Assembly (NCBI GenBank): GCA_947650285.1
Contig: CANTFL010001335.1
Location: 124,001-188,000, forward strand
Direction: 5' to 3'
Source: Hyaloperonospora brassicae
Taxonomy: Eukaryota > Oomycota > Peronosporomycetes > Peronosporales > Peronosporaceae
Length of the DNA stretch: 64,000 nucleotides
The translations under genes and the position numbers were made by a program. Positions 30,601 through 43,560 of the stretch are shown here, piece by piece (position 1 is the stretch's first letter; every line of letters begins with the position of its first letter). Below the pieces are notes generated by a model, which was not told where the DNA came from, searched no databases, and saw only the letters and a program-made list of their open reading frames with translations.

Positions 30601-31100
30601 GGCAACTTATCTATGGGGTAGAACCCTTGGATCGTTGATGACAAGGAGCGATCACTAACAACGTCAAACTACCTGCTGCTACGGGCTTGCCGTCTAGAGA
30701 AATCACCCATCACGCGTGTGTCGACGCTATATTACAAGATCCGCCTTACATTTACGGGATAACGTTAATGTCACACAATCCTAAATTAGGGCGCTAGGCG
30801 ACGGCAATCATATTGGATTGCCTAGTTCTCCAAGTCGGGGAAACAGTATGTCCACAGCACCTTATGCTACGGGACGGACCTAAGGCCATAAACAGATTTC
30901 CTTGGACACCTACAAGTCGCGGTGTTGCCAGCGGCAATTTTTGCGACCCCCGAGAGCAAAATCATGCCTTCGTCACCCTCCATCGGGCGCGTAATGGCAT
31001 TGATTATTTTATCATTCAGTGGGCGTATCATTATCAAAAGGCGTGCATGAATAATACGCTATTCAATATCGAACAAGAAATAGAGCGCTTGTGCTGGTAG
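27640..31100 (+). mobile_element. Degenerate LINE (non-LTR retrotransposon)
   Basis: Endonuclease traces: EECGGVAIMIDP near 27820, NAPNERWEGEQFFNRLQ near 27945, and the catalytic-region motif LSDHQQVTL near 28300. A linker with RKREYQRARWMRRR lies near 28530. RT traces: ITLEEVLEATGS, KCDKASGSDRINNDILKDL near 28990-29040; IREGCPLALLLYLLVAKILAIS near 29570 in broken form; LLKFDDFS near 29715, where an active RT would have a DD box. Later pieces (RIIISNAIMLPTVL) lie near 30010. Frames change many times, so the copy is long dead. Ends are not defined; the left end may reach further. Confidence 0.75.
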
Positions 31101-32150
31101 CGCATATGCGACTACATGGGTTTCTGTGTACCTTCCTCTAATAAACAACAACATTCACGTATATGAAGCGTTAACTTGCCGGTCTTTTTGAAGGGCGAAA
31201 CGACATTTGGCCTTATCTCTACTAGCTGCGATCGCCATACTAAAACACAAAGATAACTGGCATGGAGGAGGGTACTTTCCAGTTGTCGCAGTCGCCGGCG
31301 CAGCTATGGAAGCATAGCCATGCACTCACGGAGTTGAAAATATCAATTTGCTACAGGATAGCAACTCATCAATTAAATCTGTATTATCCGGGGCGAGAGC
31401 TAGATGCCACATGCAAGTGGCGTCATGCCTGCTGCGGGCAACATGAATACATTTTTCTAATCATCATTTGGGACTGCGTGGGAGCGAAACTGAGCTGGAT
31501 TTATATAGTATACCACTTATTGCGATTACTAGCAACATAAAATCAACCCCATCGGTACAAACAAGTGGCTTTATCGATACAGGCCTTCATACCCCTTATG
31601 TAGGCAAGGGCGGACATCAAGCGCCGCTTTCCCGATCACGCTGACACCGTCGGACATACACATAAACATATATAGTAAATTGCTGTCTCGGTCTGATTGA
31701 CCACGATCTGGGTTCAAAGGAATCGAAGTGTCCACAATCAGGAAAGCATGACGCCGGAGCAGGTTGTCGCCAAAGTGCGGTACGTACTTTCACAGCAACT
31801 ACGCGCTGTAGCGATCAAGGCACAACGGCATGACAGAGATCGAGATGATAGAGCCTTCTCTTAACCAGCGACGGCATTGTTCATTCGTACCGTCGCACAT
31901 CGGACAATGGAACTAGACATCCTTTCTTGGCGACCCGATTTACCTTCCGGGATCCTAGAGAGGTTGAGGGTCTTTCAGAAATTTTGTACGCCTTAAGGGT
32001 AAATAAACAGTATGTTTCTCAATTTTCTACACCATCAGTGCTACACATGCGCAACGAGTGGTGAGCATTGTGTCAACATGCATGCGTTTGGTTCAGTGTC
32101 GTTTAAGTAATGTTTTAGGTGTTTGTCTGATACATGTCATCCCTACCACT
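31101..32150. other. AT-rich intergenic sequence
   Basis: No recognised gene or element. The short open frame at 31262-31540 (92 codons) has no family signature. Confidence 0.5.
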
Positions 32151-32179
32151 TATATATATGAATATTATCTTAGTCGGTA

Positions 32180-35126
32180 ATAATATATACCCATTTCACC
32201 TGCCTAAGGAATTATATTCAAAAATATTTTGTTTTGAGGGTGTTTTTGAAGGCCGCTTCACGAATTTCTCAATATATAAGATGATGTCAACTTGATCAAC
32301 TACCAATTGCTGCTAGGCGCGTGCAATGAGTGACGAGCGTGATTCAATATATAACAGAGATGTTTGGTATGTCTAAAGTATACAAAGATGGTTAACTTAA
32401 TGGAATACCAACATTGACATCAGCTCTACTTTCCCCTACTCTGAGAATTCTTTGCTCACCTCTTTCCCTCACGCTTTTTCAATGCTCACGCGTAGTGACG
32501 TACGAGATCACGCCTTCTCGTATTTAATTTTGGGCTTGTTAGCAATATGATAAGGAGCGTGCTTCGTTACACCTGGTACAATTTCGTGGTCCATTGAACA
32601 CCGCGATCATTCTAATCAACACAAAATGTTGGATATTAAAAAGGTTTTTACGTCACGCGTAAAGTAATAACCACTTATCTGACATCAAATGAAGAGCGAT
32701 AGAACAAATAAAATCTTCTGTTGGCGAGGCCTGCCGTAAGTGCCTTGTTAAAGTATCTTGACAGAGGACAACAACATGCCGCTGTAGCCAAGTTCATACA
32801 AACGGCATTTGTCGCCGAAAGGTAAAAGGTGGCCTTGCTTCACCAGCAACGCTCTTATAGTCCGCGCAGTTGAATATATCGGTGGTCAGCAGACATTTAT
32901 TTCAGACAGCAGCAATTTATTGCTGCTGTGGGCAGGCCGACGAACACGCGTCGTCCCGATAATTTGAAGCTTGATAAATCAAAGGACAAGGGAGTCAATA
33001 AATACTCTCTGTTGAGAAAGTTTTGTCGAATTTAAAGACTCAATAAGGGCCCGTCGTATCGTCGACGACGAAATGCAAGTCGCATCGGCCTGGTAAAACT
33101 TGGCTGGACGTGAGAAGACTTGGGCCTTAGAGCTCAATCTCCACGATCCATATCCGTGTGGATCGGTGAAAGTCGATAAATTCTGGATCAGACAACGATA
33201 TAACCCATCTCGAGCCGAGTCCCGGATTTGTGCTTATGTTTTTCAACTCAGACAGGGTTCACTCGACGTGCACGCTAACGTGCAGCACATTCGATACCTT
33301 TCAGATTGCATTACTGTCAACTCGATAAGTAAACAAACCCAAAATTACGGTGTTTAGATCCTTGCGAATGATTTTGTATAAACTTACCTGTTCTGGGTAT
33401 TTGTATTTGATCGAACAAGCGAAATAAGGGGAAGAACAGGAATTCCCTAGCTAGAGACAGGTCCAAAGTTGTTCGTCTACCGATCGTCCTTCGAGACGAA
33501 AGGAACCCGGGTATTCGGATTTGATAAATATCTATTACATTAAATCGAGCGTACCCTTTATAAGGGGTAAGAGAGATTGCGAATGTGAAAACGTAGTCAG
33601 AAGACAGGGCACTACGCCTATAAATCAAATTAGAGTGCCTTTAAACTAGTGCTAAGTGTGCAAGTACGTAACGAACTTCCTGGGTCCAACTAGGACCTGA
33701 AACGCGGGTCCAACGTTATAGCGAAATTGCAAAATCTAGGCAAGCCACAATAAACGGTCAAACTTAGTATGGGCGAAGCACCCTGATGATCCAGCCCTGT
33801 AAAAAGAAAATTTGTAGGTCTATTCGTGAAGGCTTCTCCAAACATACACGTAATGTGGGTTACTTATCCTGAGAATTATAATTTTTTATCATCTTAAATC
33901 GAGTCGACTAGGATACGAGTCGACTTGGGCACGAGTCGACTAGGGTACGAAGTGACAATTGTGACTTCGTACCTAGTCGACTTTGAGGCGTTGAGCGATT
34001 TTATTCGTCCCATATATAGAAGGATCGTATGCTCAAGTTCATCGAGCGCAAAATCACAAAAATAATGATGATGGGGTGCTTTCAAACAGGTGCACCCGTA
34101 ACACTGACAAACAAAAAATGCGAACACAGTACGCAAACTTAGATGAGAAGTACAGCTTCCTGGATTTTTGACCAGATCGAAACCTGTAATCTTAATAAAC
34201 AAATACTAGGCGGTAAGGCTTTCCTTCTGAGAAAACGCCTTAAATTAATCGTTAAGGTCCATAACATTCAATTACAATTATTACAAGATGTCTACTGTAT
34301 CATTATGGACTTGCATGACAAATTTAAAGCCATCCACGGTCCACCATGGCTAAAATAAGACGCGCATAAATCAAATGACAGTATCGATCCGTGAAGATAC
34401 CTTCCACTTATTCATCATGTGACCATTTACTACATGTATTCGGACTTTTACGAGAGTTTGAATGATCTACAAGTGGATTTGATGGGCATGTGGATAGTCC
34501 GATTACACGACTGCACAAGACTAGAGTGTAGTTGATCAATCCATGGTGGAGTAAGCTGCTGGTAAATGTGTTGAAGCTGTCGAAGGTTTACCACTCAAAA
34601 AGCCCAAGTAAACAGAATATGAATGTTAGTCGAGTAGGCAGCATCAAAGGAAGAAACTCCTGTTGCCCAGAAGCGGTCATAGGGTATATCTAGATCGGCT
34701 GATAATTCGACCGTACATAAAATGGACGTGGGCGATACAATATTTGCGCGACACTAAGTGAATCATAACCCATCAACATAAGGGAATAAGGGTTTTACAA
34801 ACAAGCGATACACAGAATGCCTTGGTTAAGGACCTTATAATTGTAATGACTTTCGCAATCGATCTGATAGCCCCAAGAAAATTTAGCTCGAGAACGCTCA
34901 GTTGCCAATGCTTATTCCGAAATGCTTCTCAAAGATATTATTAGTAGCATAGTCAAGCAGATACGCGTACTCGTCGCAGAGGACGAGTACATTGACAATT
35001 TTAGTGTCGGTATTATAATTTGTAAGAGCAAACGGATTTAGATCAGCTCATCAATGACCGAAAGTTTTCTCGATGAGAATTTTTCCATTTAAGTTTACAT
35101 TTATTTATCGTAAGGATCCTGAAAGC
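32180..35126 (+). mobile_element. Old Gypsy copy 2, left part (LTR, gag, protease relics)
   Basis: Diverged copy of the same family as 17788-25782. LTR-like sequence at about 32270-32380 matches the segment around 17940. The LTR/leader junction is recognisable at about 32560-32600 (CGTTACACCTGGTA). Gag traces run 32700-33350, and protease-region traces 34140-34420 (DLHDKFKAI.GPPWL). All frames are broken. The inverted repeats seen in the young copy are mostly no longer symmetrical. Confidence 0.75.
33900..33985. repeat. Three 16-bp tandem repeats running into an inverted repeat
   Basis: Units at 33900-33915, 33916-33931 and 33932-33947 share CGAGTCGACT. The last unit and its flank pair with 33967-33985 as an inverted repeat of about 19 bp arms with one extra G. 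It sits inside Gypsy copy 2. Confidence 0.75.
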
Positions 35127-37869
35127 AGGCCTCCTAATTTTTGACGTATGTCGACACTAAATAGGATAAGCTACATTAGTCGCTTCTTCATTCTTATTTT
35201 CGGCAATTGCTAAAAGTATTAAAGCAGTCAAAAACAGAAGAAAAAAACTGGCAATTGGTTGTGTTGCCTATGCAATATCACTGCATCAATCGATAAAGCA
35301 ATGCGTACTGCTTGCACTGGAATATTCCTCCAAGGGACAGGTCCGTCATTGACGAGCAAAAGTCAAATTTTTATATTTTTGAATAGATTGGTCTTGTTTC
35401 ACCGATGTCGTGTTGGCGAATGCGCAGGCCAAACCACCACAGAATTCGCGGAGGATCGTGAAACGACCGACCCTACACATTGTACAGGTATCGTTACATA
35501 TGGTTTAATGTTTCTGCTGATCAATGCTCGTCTTGACATGTAGTTTGACGCAGTACGCCGAGTACAAGGCGGGGTGGTCACTTTCAATCTCCCCAATCAT
35601 ATACAAGTTTCAGACCTCGACCGACATGCTGGCGGTACGGGTCCATGAAGAGACTGAAAAACCTGTAAGAGGACGACAGGAAGCCTTGGCCGGCACGAAA
35701 GGTATCGCTCGGCCGCGTTGTTGCGACTGTCTCTTTTGGCATGAATCTGAAGCGGACCCGAAACGAGTACGACGGTGTCCTGGACAACCTCGCTGAAAAC
35801 AAGATATCGCTCGTCAGCGTCAAGGAAGCGCATTCTGTTATGTGAGTGCGATCCCTGATCCTCGATGTGCTTCACGATGGATTGGAGGTTATCCACCATG
35901 AGACGTCGAGGAAGAACTCGTTTCCCTCCATTACCAGACGCCGCTCTCTTATATGGGTCGACGTGAATGCTGTTGTACATCAGAGTGAGATTCGTGACGA
36001 GGATATTCACATTTTAGCGCTGCTAAACGATCAGGAGATTGCGGTCCTGCAAAATCGATGAATGTGATGCTGACCTGTTCGATGGCCGGTGCGACGGCGA
36101 AGGTGATGATCCTCCAGGATGTGGTTAATGCAATATCGGGCTTGTAGTTAATAGATTACGCTACCAGAAGGACGCGCTACTTTATCAATAAGTATAGGAC
36201 GAGGCCAGTGTGCAATATCGATTTATATTCTTTGGTCAAATCTTCTTTATCTCAGGTTGTTCTGGGTATGGTAACGCACCGACAGTCTGAATGTGGTCTT
36301 ATACCAGCCACCGCCATCGATCCTCTCCACTGCTTGATTAACTTTGATATCGAGATGATGAGGGAGGAACCAGGTAAGCAACATCTGCGAGGAGATCGGG
36401 TATCCGTGTAAGGACCGATTCGCAATCAATCTTGAAATAAAGCCAAGCCTTATTCGTCGCGGCCTGCTCCAAACGAGCGACGAGGTCCAAGGCACGTCAA
36501 TCATAGTATTTTTATCTGAAGAGACAGCTATCAGCTCGTTGCACCACTCCGGAACTAGGGATTCAAGGGCTTTGGATATCAAAGTGAAGTAGTAAGCCAC
36601 CGTCTGCAGCGAGAACATTGGGCAGGCGACAAGATGCACGTTGTGGATTGCACCTGTTCTGATATTATTGACGATAAACTTTTTCTTAATAAATTTGATA
36701 TTAGATTAATGTTATATATTACTATATTTTCTATTAAATATTGAATAATGTTAGGAACTTTCTCTCTCTCTCTCTCTCTCTCTTCACGACAATATCGAAA
36801 GTAAAAATCCTGGAATATATTGTCACGATGCGTTGACGAGTCGCAACGAAGGCGAAGTGAACGATTAGACCGACCGAATTTATAAGCATGTCGGCAAGTA
36901 TTCAATGACATACGACGACGACGAACCGGGCATTCTGACCGACGATGTCACCGTTGACACCCACCAGTTAGGGGTTGCTCGTGCGCTTCCTGACTGTATC
37001 GATCGCACGAAATTCTGTCGGAACGAAATTTCGATGGCCTTAAAATCCATCACAATCTCAAAGCTTCATCTTTTGGAACCTTGACGACATAGCTACCGTT
37101 TTCTTGAAGAGCGAACAGATTCAGCGCAGATCGCTTCTTCTAAGCGGGCGTTCTTCGGTGGTCGGGGCGATCCTCATCACCAATGGAGTCGCTACCCTCA
37201 TTAATGACGTTCGGATGGAAGAAGAGCTTATCGATTAGATCGTTGACGATTTAAGTGGACACTTCACAATCATGTGTAGCACTGGCGTATTCAAGACGGT
37301 GTTGGAGCGTGTTAAAATGCTTCATGCTTTCGAGGAGGTAGACGCGCTTGTCTTCAAATAGCGCCTGGTATACGATCTAGACAAGCGGGTACTGTCCCTC
37401 GTGGTGCTTCGTGCAACTCCCTAAGCGGAACGGCGGTGATAACACCCAGTTCTTCTTCGTCGCTTTGCGCTTGGCATTCGACTTTTGCTCCCGGCCAAAG
37501 TAGACACCAAACATGCAGGCAGCAATCAGGACCTTGCCGCCACCTGTCGGAATCTTCAGCGCGTATTTGATACCTTGTCCGCGCTTGAAGGGCGTGCCGC
37601 AATTCGATCCCAAGGCGTCCTATTTTAAACGCTTCGGTTGAGGGGCCATTCTGATGTGAGTCCTGATTTCTTGTACACCATGCGCGAACAAGCCAAAGTG
37701 CCCGAAACCACCTATCGAGTTGAACGAGAACCACATGTTCACAACGCCAAATCTGCCCAGAAGTCCGCTGCGGTCGGCTCAGACTTTTATCTATTTTCGA
37801 AATTCGAGTGATCTTATGTTCTACATTTTAGGCATCTATTTTATAAATTGCCGAAAATAAGGAGGCCTG
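35127..37869 (-). mobile_element. DNA transposon relic inserted in Gypsy copy 2
   Basis: A perfect 16-bp inverted repeat (CTTATTTTCGGCAATT) lies at 35193-35208 and 37846-37861. An outer 10-bp inverted pair (CAGGCCTCCT) lies at 35127-35136 and 37860-37869. The minus strand holds transposase-like traces: TPFKRGQGIKYALKIPTGGG near 37590-37520, VYFGREQKSNAKRKATKK, and ACPMFSLQTVAYYFTLISK near 36620. These resemble a repeated oomycete transposase-like family with BED-like N-termini, recalled from memory. Frames are broken. No matching target duplication was found, so the true ends remain uncertain. Confidence 0.6.
36761..36783. repeat. (TC)n microsatellite
   Basis: Perfect TC run of about 11 units inside the DNA transposon relic. 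Confidence 0.95.
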
Positions 37870-40800
37870 GATTGAAGTCAAATTCTTTACCACAACTTTG
37901 GACGATATTAAGGGTACATTTTCTACATTTGCCGTACGAGTCTCCAAACGGGAAAAAACGTCACGAAATTGATCTAAAACCCGGTTCGAAGTACTGTGTC
38001 AGGAAGCAGTGTCCAATGCCTCGTAAACAGGTATAAGCGAATGAAACGATCTTGGCGATCGTCTATCATCGGGCCATGTGATAGAGTCAACCTCCACACA
38101 TAATTCTCCGACCTTTTGTAAGTATAATGCCACAGGGGAATGACGGCTAGTGCACGTATATAAATGGTTAAATGCTGCAACATTACCGGCTAAATCACTG
38201 ATACCGAGTATGGACGTTATCATAAACGGTACGTCGAAGGGTATCATCTTTTTGTCCATGGATCTGACTGATCGATTCGATCGTATTCTAACTCGTAAAC
38301 AAGACACCCGATTAGGCATTAAGAACAGATATTTATATTAGTATAGATGCTAGCTATTCAATGGGCTTAGAGATGCCACTGCCGCATTACCCCTAGACGT
38401 GTCACAAATATGTTTAGATCGGTGCGAAATTTTGCACCGGGCCACTTTGACGATGTGATTGACCATATCCAGGTCATCGAATGAAATCCGGACGTGAAAG
38501 TTCATCGACTTTACATCCTCAAAATCATTACACTCATGCGTGAGCATAAGTTGTACGCCAACCTCAAAATGTATTTAAGCGGCCAGCAAAATACCACTGT
38601 TTGGATACATCGTCGACATAAACGGCGTAAGATCGGATCCGGAAGAGATCAAGGCGATCACCGACTGGTCCGTGCTAGATAATTTCAAGGGACTATAACG
38701 TTCTTTACCCCAGTGGTGTAATTGTACCAGTACTCATGATATTACGCCACGAAAACCATTCATCTTTCTCGTTTCCTTAATAAACAACCAGATTTGGTCG
38801 TGGATTGATGCGTGTCAGAACTGCTTCGAAAGTAAAAACAATAGATTTTACAATCGTCACCGTTGACGATTGCATACCAATACAGGCCATATTTTGTGGA
38901 AGTCCTGCCAGTTATTTTGCAATCGGCTGCGCGTTGATGCAGTACGACGCAGACCGTGCGAAACCTGTCGTCTCCCACCAGACGTCAGCTCTAACGGGCG
39001 AAAAGTAACTATCCCGTGCATAGGTAAAAATAAATTTCTATGAAGTATGCACTGACCACGTTTCGCGTCTTTCTACTAGGAGATCAACTGTTCATCGTAT
39101 CCACGTACCTTCATTCACAACGCACGGCCGTCCGCACATCTCGAAAATAATGGCTACATGGCTGTCGTCCATTTTTGCAGTAGAACTTCTTCTTTGGATA
39201 AAAACAGGACGACAAAACGTCGTCGTTGCTGCTTTTTAAGCCGGACGGTTTAAGCCTGCATGGGCGTTCAAAAATGAAGGTTGTCCCACTGTTGTAGTGC
39301 TAATTAGTCATAACTCCGTCATCAAATTTTTTGATAGCGTAAAAAATACGTACGCACAAGATAAATGACTTGTGCGGACAATCGAAGTACCGAATAATCC
39401 ATTCCGGTAAGCTTTTTAAATCTTGCGGGCGGCGTATCGATTTTTATCTTATTGATACCAAACCGGCGATGGCAGCTGTAGTAAAGAGTATTCGCCGGCG
39501 ACGTGAATCATCTCTTCGTGCCCACGCATAATGACCTGCGTCAGGTAATTAATAAAAGAGTGCCATGATTCACCACTTATTGGTGCATCGTTATCGCTTG
39601 TAAGACGTCTCAAAATAGTAGTAAATAATAACGGCCCGTTACTGAAAGTTTTTTTGGGCACGTACATTCGTGTTTACAAGGTTTGTCAACGCATGAAGTC
39701 GACTCCTTCGTCGTTTGCACCAATGCAGCCCTCAAAGGTTCCGACAGAGTGCTGCAATACGGATATATAGGATTCCTTCTTTGATCTTGTGTAGATGAGC
39801 GCGAAAATACATGTATTCTAGTTTTTGCAGGTCGTATCAGTACGATAGTATATATCGTTGCACTTATGAAGTCTTTTTAGGGCTATGCTTGTACATTTAT
39901 TGACACAGTCTTTTGACGCCATGGATCACCATGTGGGATTCTAAGGCTCGTGTCCATTAGACTTCCGCAATCCACGGTCTAGAGATCCATTTTTAATATC
40001 TCACAACACGCTTGGCAATTTCAATTTTTATTTATTCAAAATAAAAGTTCGAATCAACGCACAAATCGCGTCTCGGAGAAAGCAAAATACGAAAGTCCAT
40101 TCGTTTAATTCCTAAGCTAATATTGCCAATGGCGTAGTATGCGAAGTAAAGAAGTCGGTGCATCCACATCTCATACATCGGTCTTCATAATTTACTTACG
40201 CCATCCGCGTGCCCACGCTAAACGAAGTCTGACTCTATACGGAGAGCTAAAGACTCGTTCGAGCGCCGGCCAGCTTGAATACCTATCATCGCGCATTGAC
40301 GTCACAGTCATTGCAGATACTGTCGATGTCGATCAATGTAAATTTAATGAAAATTTGAAATTGAATCAATATAGATGTCAATATTGCTGGTAACGATGCT
40401 ATAAAAATACATCATTGTTAATGATGTCAATATTGAAAGCGATGATGTTCTAGCCAATAAAGCCATGGACATTACTGCACTGCACTCACGTGTACTGCAG
40501 ACATATAACTTGTCATCGACTGTATGAATTCTAACCTTAGAAACAATGATCCTTTTCGTTCCAATTCTTTCGTGAAAGAGATAGATATGCAGAAAAGAAA
40601 CGCTGACAATAGTAGAAGGTCAAATATATATATATATATATATATATTGTATCTTAGTAATTTGTGATACTGCTACAGATACTTTTACCGAAACGCGTAG
40701 AAAGGTACGGTAATGCTATATTCTATTGCGTATGTATATCGGTATCTTTCATGTGCTGCTTCGTCTACGCAAATCCAAACTTTTGACATTTATCACAGGA

Positions 40801-41000
40801 CGCAAATGCATCCTACAATATGCGTCAACGTCGCCGTACGTACCGTCAAGAAGCAGCTCAATACTAAACCTCATAAAAATGCAATAATTTATAAATGTTT
40901 TTTGTGATAGCGAACAAGGGTCTTATCTTGGTCTCGCAAGATCAAGATCACTCCTCGGCACTCATAACCTTCGTGACGAGTTTTCGCTATATATCTATAA
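37870..41000 (+). mobile_element. Old Gypsy copy 2, right part (RT, RNase H, integrase relics)
   Basis: Resumes the same family: KPGSKYCVRKQCPMPRKQV near 37978, an RT trace with FLSMDLTDRFDRIL near 38248, LMREHKLYANLK near 38535, an RNase H trace near 38900-39080, and integrase/GPY traces to about 40830. Heavily broken. A possible 3' LTR begins at about 43157 (see separate entry). Confidence 0.72.
40625..40646. repeat. (TA)n microsatellite
   Basis: Uninterrupted AT dinucleotide run within the decayed Gypsy copy. Confidence 0.95.
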
Positions 41001-43150
41001 CAAGAGCAATGCACTCGTTATTTTTAAAGCTGTGTGGACGCATATTCTTACCGATCACCCGTTCGGTCATTGCGGTATGCGTGCACATTATTATATAAAT
41101 GATGACGGGGCTTAAGCTCGTGATCCAAATAATCGCGTAGCTATTCGTCAGGAGGCAACGGCTTCCAAGGTTAGCAGCCGGTTCAGCATACCCATCTGAC
41201 CTTGTGTTTATGCCACCACCACCTCCGCCACTAAACTTGTGCGCTAGTCAAAGCTTCCTCGCACAGCTTCATTGAGACCCCTCGACTCAAACGGACAACA
41301 GACGACCTATCGCTATCGTTAAAACGAAAATTCACCCTCGGTGGACATTGCAGATCTTCTTTCAAAATCGATAATGGATATGATAAGCTTCTTCGATCAG
41401 TACGACGGAATTCATTCAATAAAACTGAAATAAATAAATAAATAGAATGAATGGTCTCTTCGAGCACCGTACAAGATTCGAAATCCATTGTATTTGTCCT
41501 TTTGCATACGGTAAGCGATTATGTCACTACAACTTGTATGTAGGAGGTACTTCTTGCTGAGAACGAACCGTGCTGTCAATAAATGCTAAAAGATCTTTCC
41601 GCGAGTAAAACGAAGTGTTTGCCTCTCGAGATGTTGTATGAAGTATGTATCTCGCACCGATTGTAATCTCAAACTCATAACTTTTGCGCTACGCGTTGAT
41701 AATATATCCATGAATCCAGTCAGTACGCCTATTTAGTCGACATCTTAGACGTGCGATTTAAAAAAATAAGTCTTGTGCAATTATAATTATATTCAGCATT
41801 TAACTTTCGATATTGCTTCAACATGCATTTGTTAAACTGCTCTTGATGAGAGCGTCATTCGCATTTATCCATAGTTTGTTTAGAGTAGACGGATTGCAGA
41901 TTTATTCTCGATGCATCCCGCTTGTTCTTACTGGATAAGAGTTAATTACTTGATGTGGTATGAACAACGAACTTTTTAGAGCTATATGCAGTACTTTGCG
42001 AAATCATTGACCCTGAGTGGTATTGCTGGAAGTACTATCACCATATCTGTCGCGCTCAGTATGATAGATCACGTCTTAGTGACGCAATTTGACGTCAACT
42101 TCGCTTTCAAGATGGGCTAAACTCCCGTGATTCTCAGAAAATAAGTAATCTCGCACGATCAATTGGCTTGCGTCATCACTCAAATAGTTTCTTTTTACTC
42201 AGAAAGTTTCACTTACGGTCCTTAACTCCTAGATACCTGCGATCCGTAACTTACAGGATTTGCTACTCCGTGTAGTACCTTTTTGCACGCTTGCTTCACA
42301 TTGTCTACCGGCTGCGACCCATTTTTGAGCCCAGTCGAGGGCGAGGCTTTGCATTCGATCCTAGCCTGGATGAAGCTGTCCGTCTGCTGGTACTCGAACT
42401 TGTAACCTCTTGGTCAGAACCGCCGTGGACATCCCACTGCACCGCCCTGATCGGTTGCGTAATCGCTCGGGCCGTCTGAAAAGCTGTAGAGTGAATTGCG
42501 CATGCATCAGACAATTGATCGACTGCCGCTTGAGTCCAGGGTGACTCGTCGGCGGCAGAAATTGTTGCAGAGCCGCGTTCTTGGTAGCCTCAATCACGTG
42601 CTGCATGGACTTATCGCTCGTTTAATGGGATGTGTTGAGACAAGAGAAGCCTTCAAATGTGTGCTCTCGTTTATCCAAAGATATTTTGCAAGAAGTCATC
42701 AAACCGATCATGGCCGCTTATTTGGTAATCAAAGGGTAGTGGTGTTAATGGATGACCGGCAACATGATACGTGAATAATATCTTTACAAATATTACTATT
42801 GAATATAATAATACGTATGATGATGAATTTACCTATCAAATCTAGAATAAATGTCCAGGAACTCCTACCCATTTATTGATGTGGTCTGTTATATCATACT
42901 ATTTGCATTCAATGATGTAGACGAGCACATCCGTTGGCTAGTAAATTGTTGCACTTGTAATTTTTATAATTTCCTAATTATTATATATAATTTGCACATC
43001 AACTGAAGGTCAACTTTACCCAGACAACATAACTTAAGATCCTTCTATTTACGGCTAACCGGATTTCTACTTGTTTCTTCTGTACGTTCATGTACTCTAG
43101 GATACAAGGCACTTGCCTACAAATTCACTAGTGTACTTAAACTTTTACTG
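41001..43150. other. AT-rich sequence with a GC-richer block
   Basis: No recognised gene. 42290-42620 is clearly richer in GC than its surroundings and has overlapping open frames on both strands, none with a family signature. It may be a fragment of another element. Confidence 0.4.
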
Positions 43151-43156
43151 ACATCA

Positions 43157-43560
43157 ATATTAGCGAGCTGCCCGTTACACTGGAGATGAGTGGCGACAAG
43201 GTTACATTTTGCATGATTTTAGTTACGTATAATGTAGGCAAGCTTTTTGATATGGTTGATAGAACGATTTGATTATAATTACCACAAATTCTTGCTAGCT
43301 TGCACCTCCTCTACATTGTAAATGGTATGTGACGATTTTGTGCACTCCTCTACCATTATATGTGCATTTAGCTTACACTGTCATCAGGATATACATAGGT
43401 CTCTGCGTTTCAAATACGATGTACACATAATTTGATAAGACGATTATGTATTGTCCCAAACGACTAATTAATTGTAGAGCACATTTTAATTTTGCATTAA
43501 TCGAAAGTCCTATTTACCCATTCGAAAATGTCTTGATTGTCTTTAATGCTTCAAACCGTA
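43157..43560 (+). repeat. Possible 3' LTR of Gypsy copy 2
   Basis: GAGCTGCCCGTTACACTGGA at about 43165 resembles the start of the young 3' LTR (AGCCCGTTACATGGAAGTG). Weaker matches follow to about 43560. The decay is strong, so this is tentative. Confidence 0.3.

Noticed and set aside
42290..42774. GC-richer block as a host gene
   Set aside because: Overlapping frames on both strands, no signature, no intron logic, and it sits in repeat-derived sequence.
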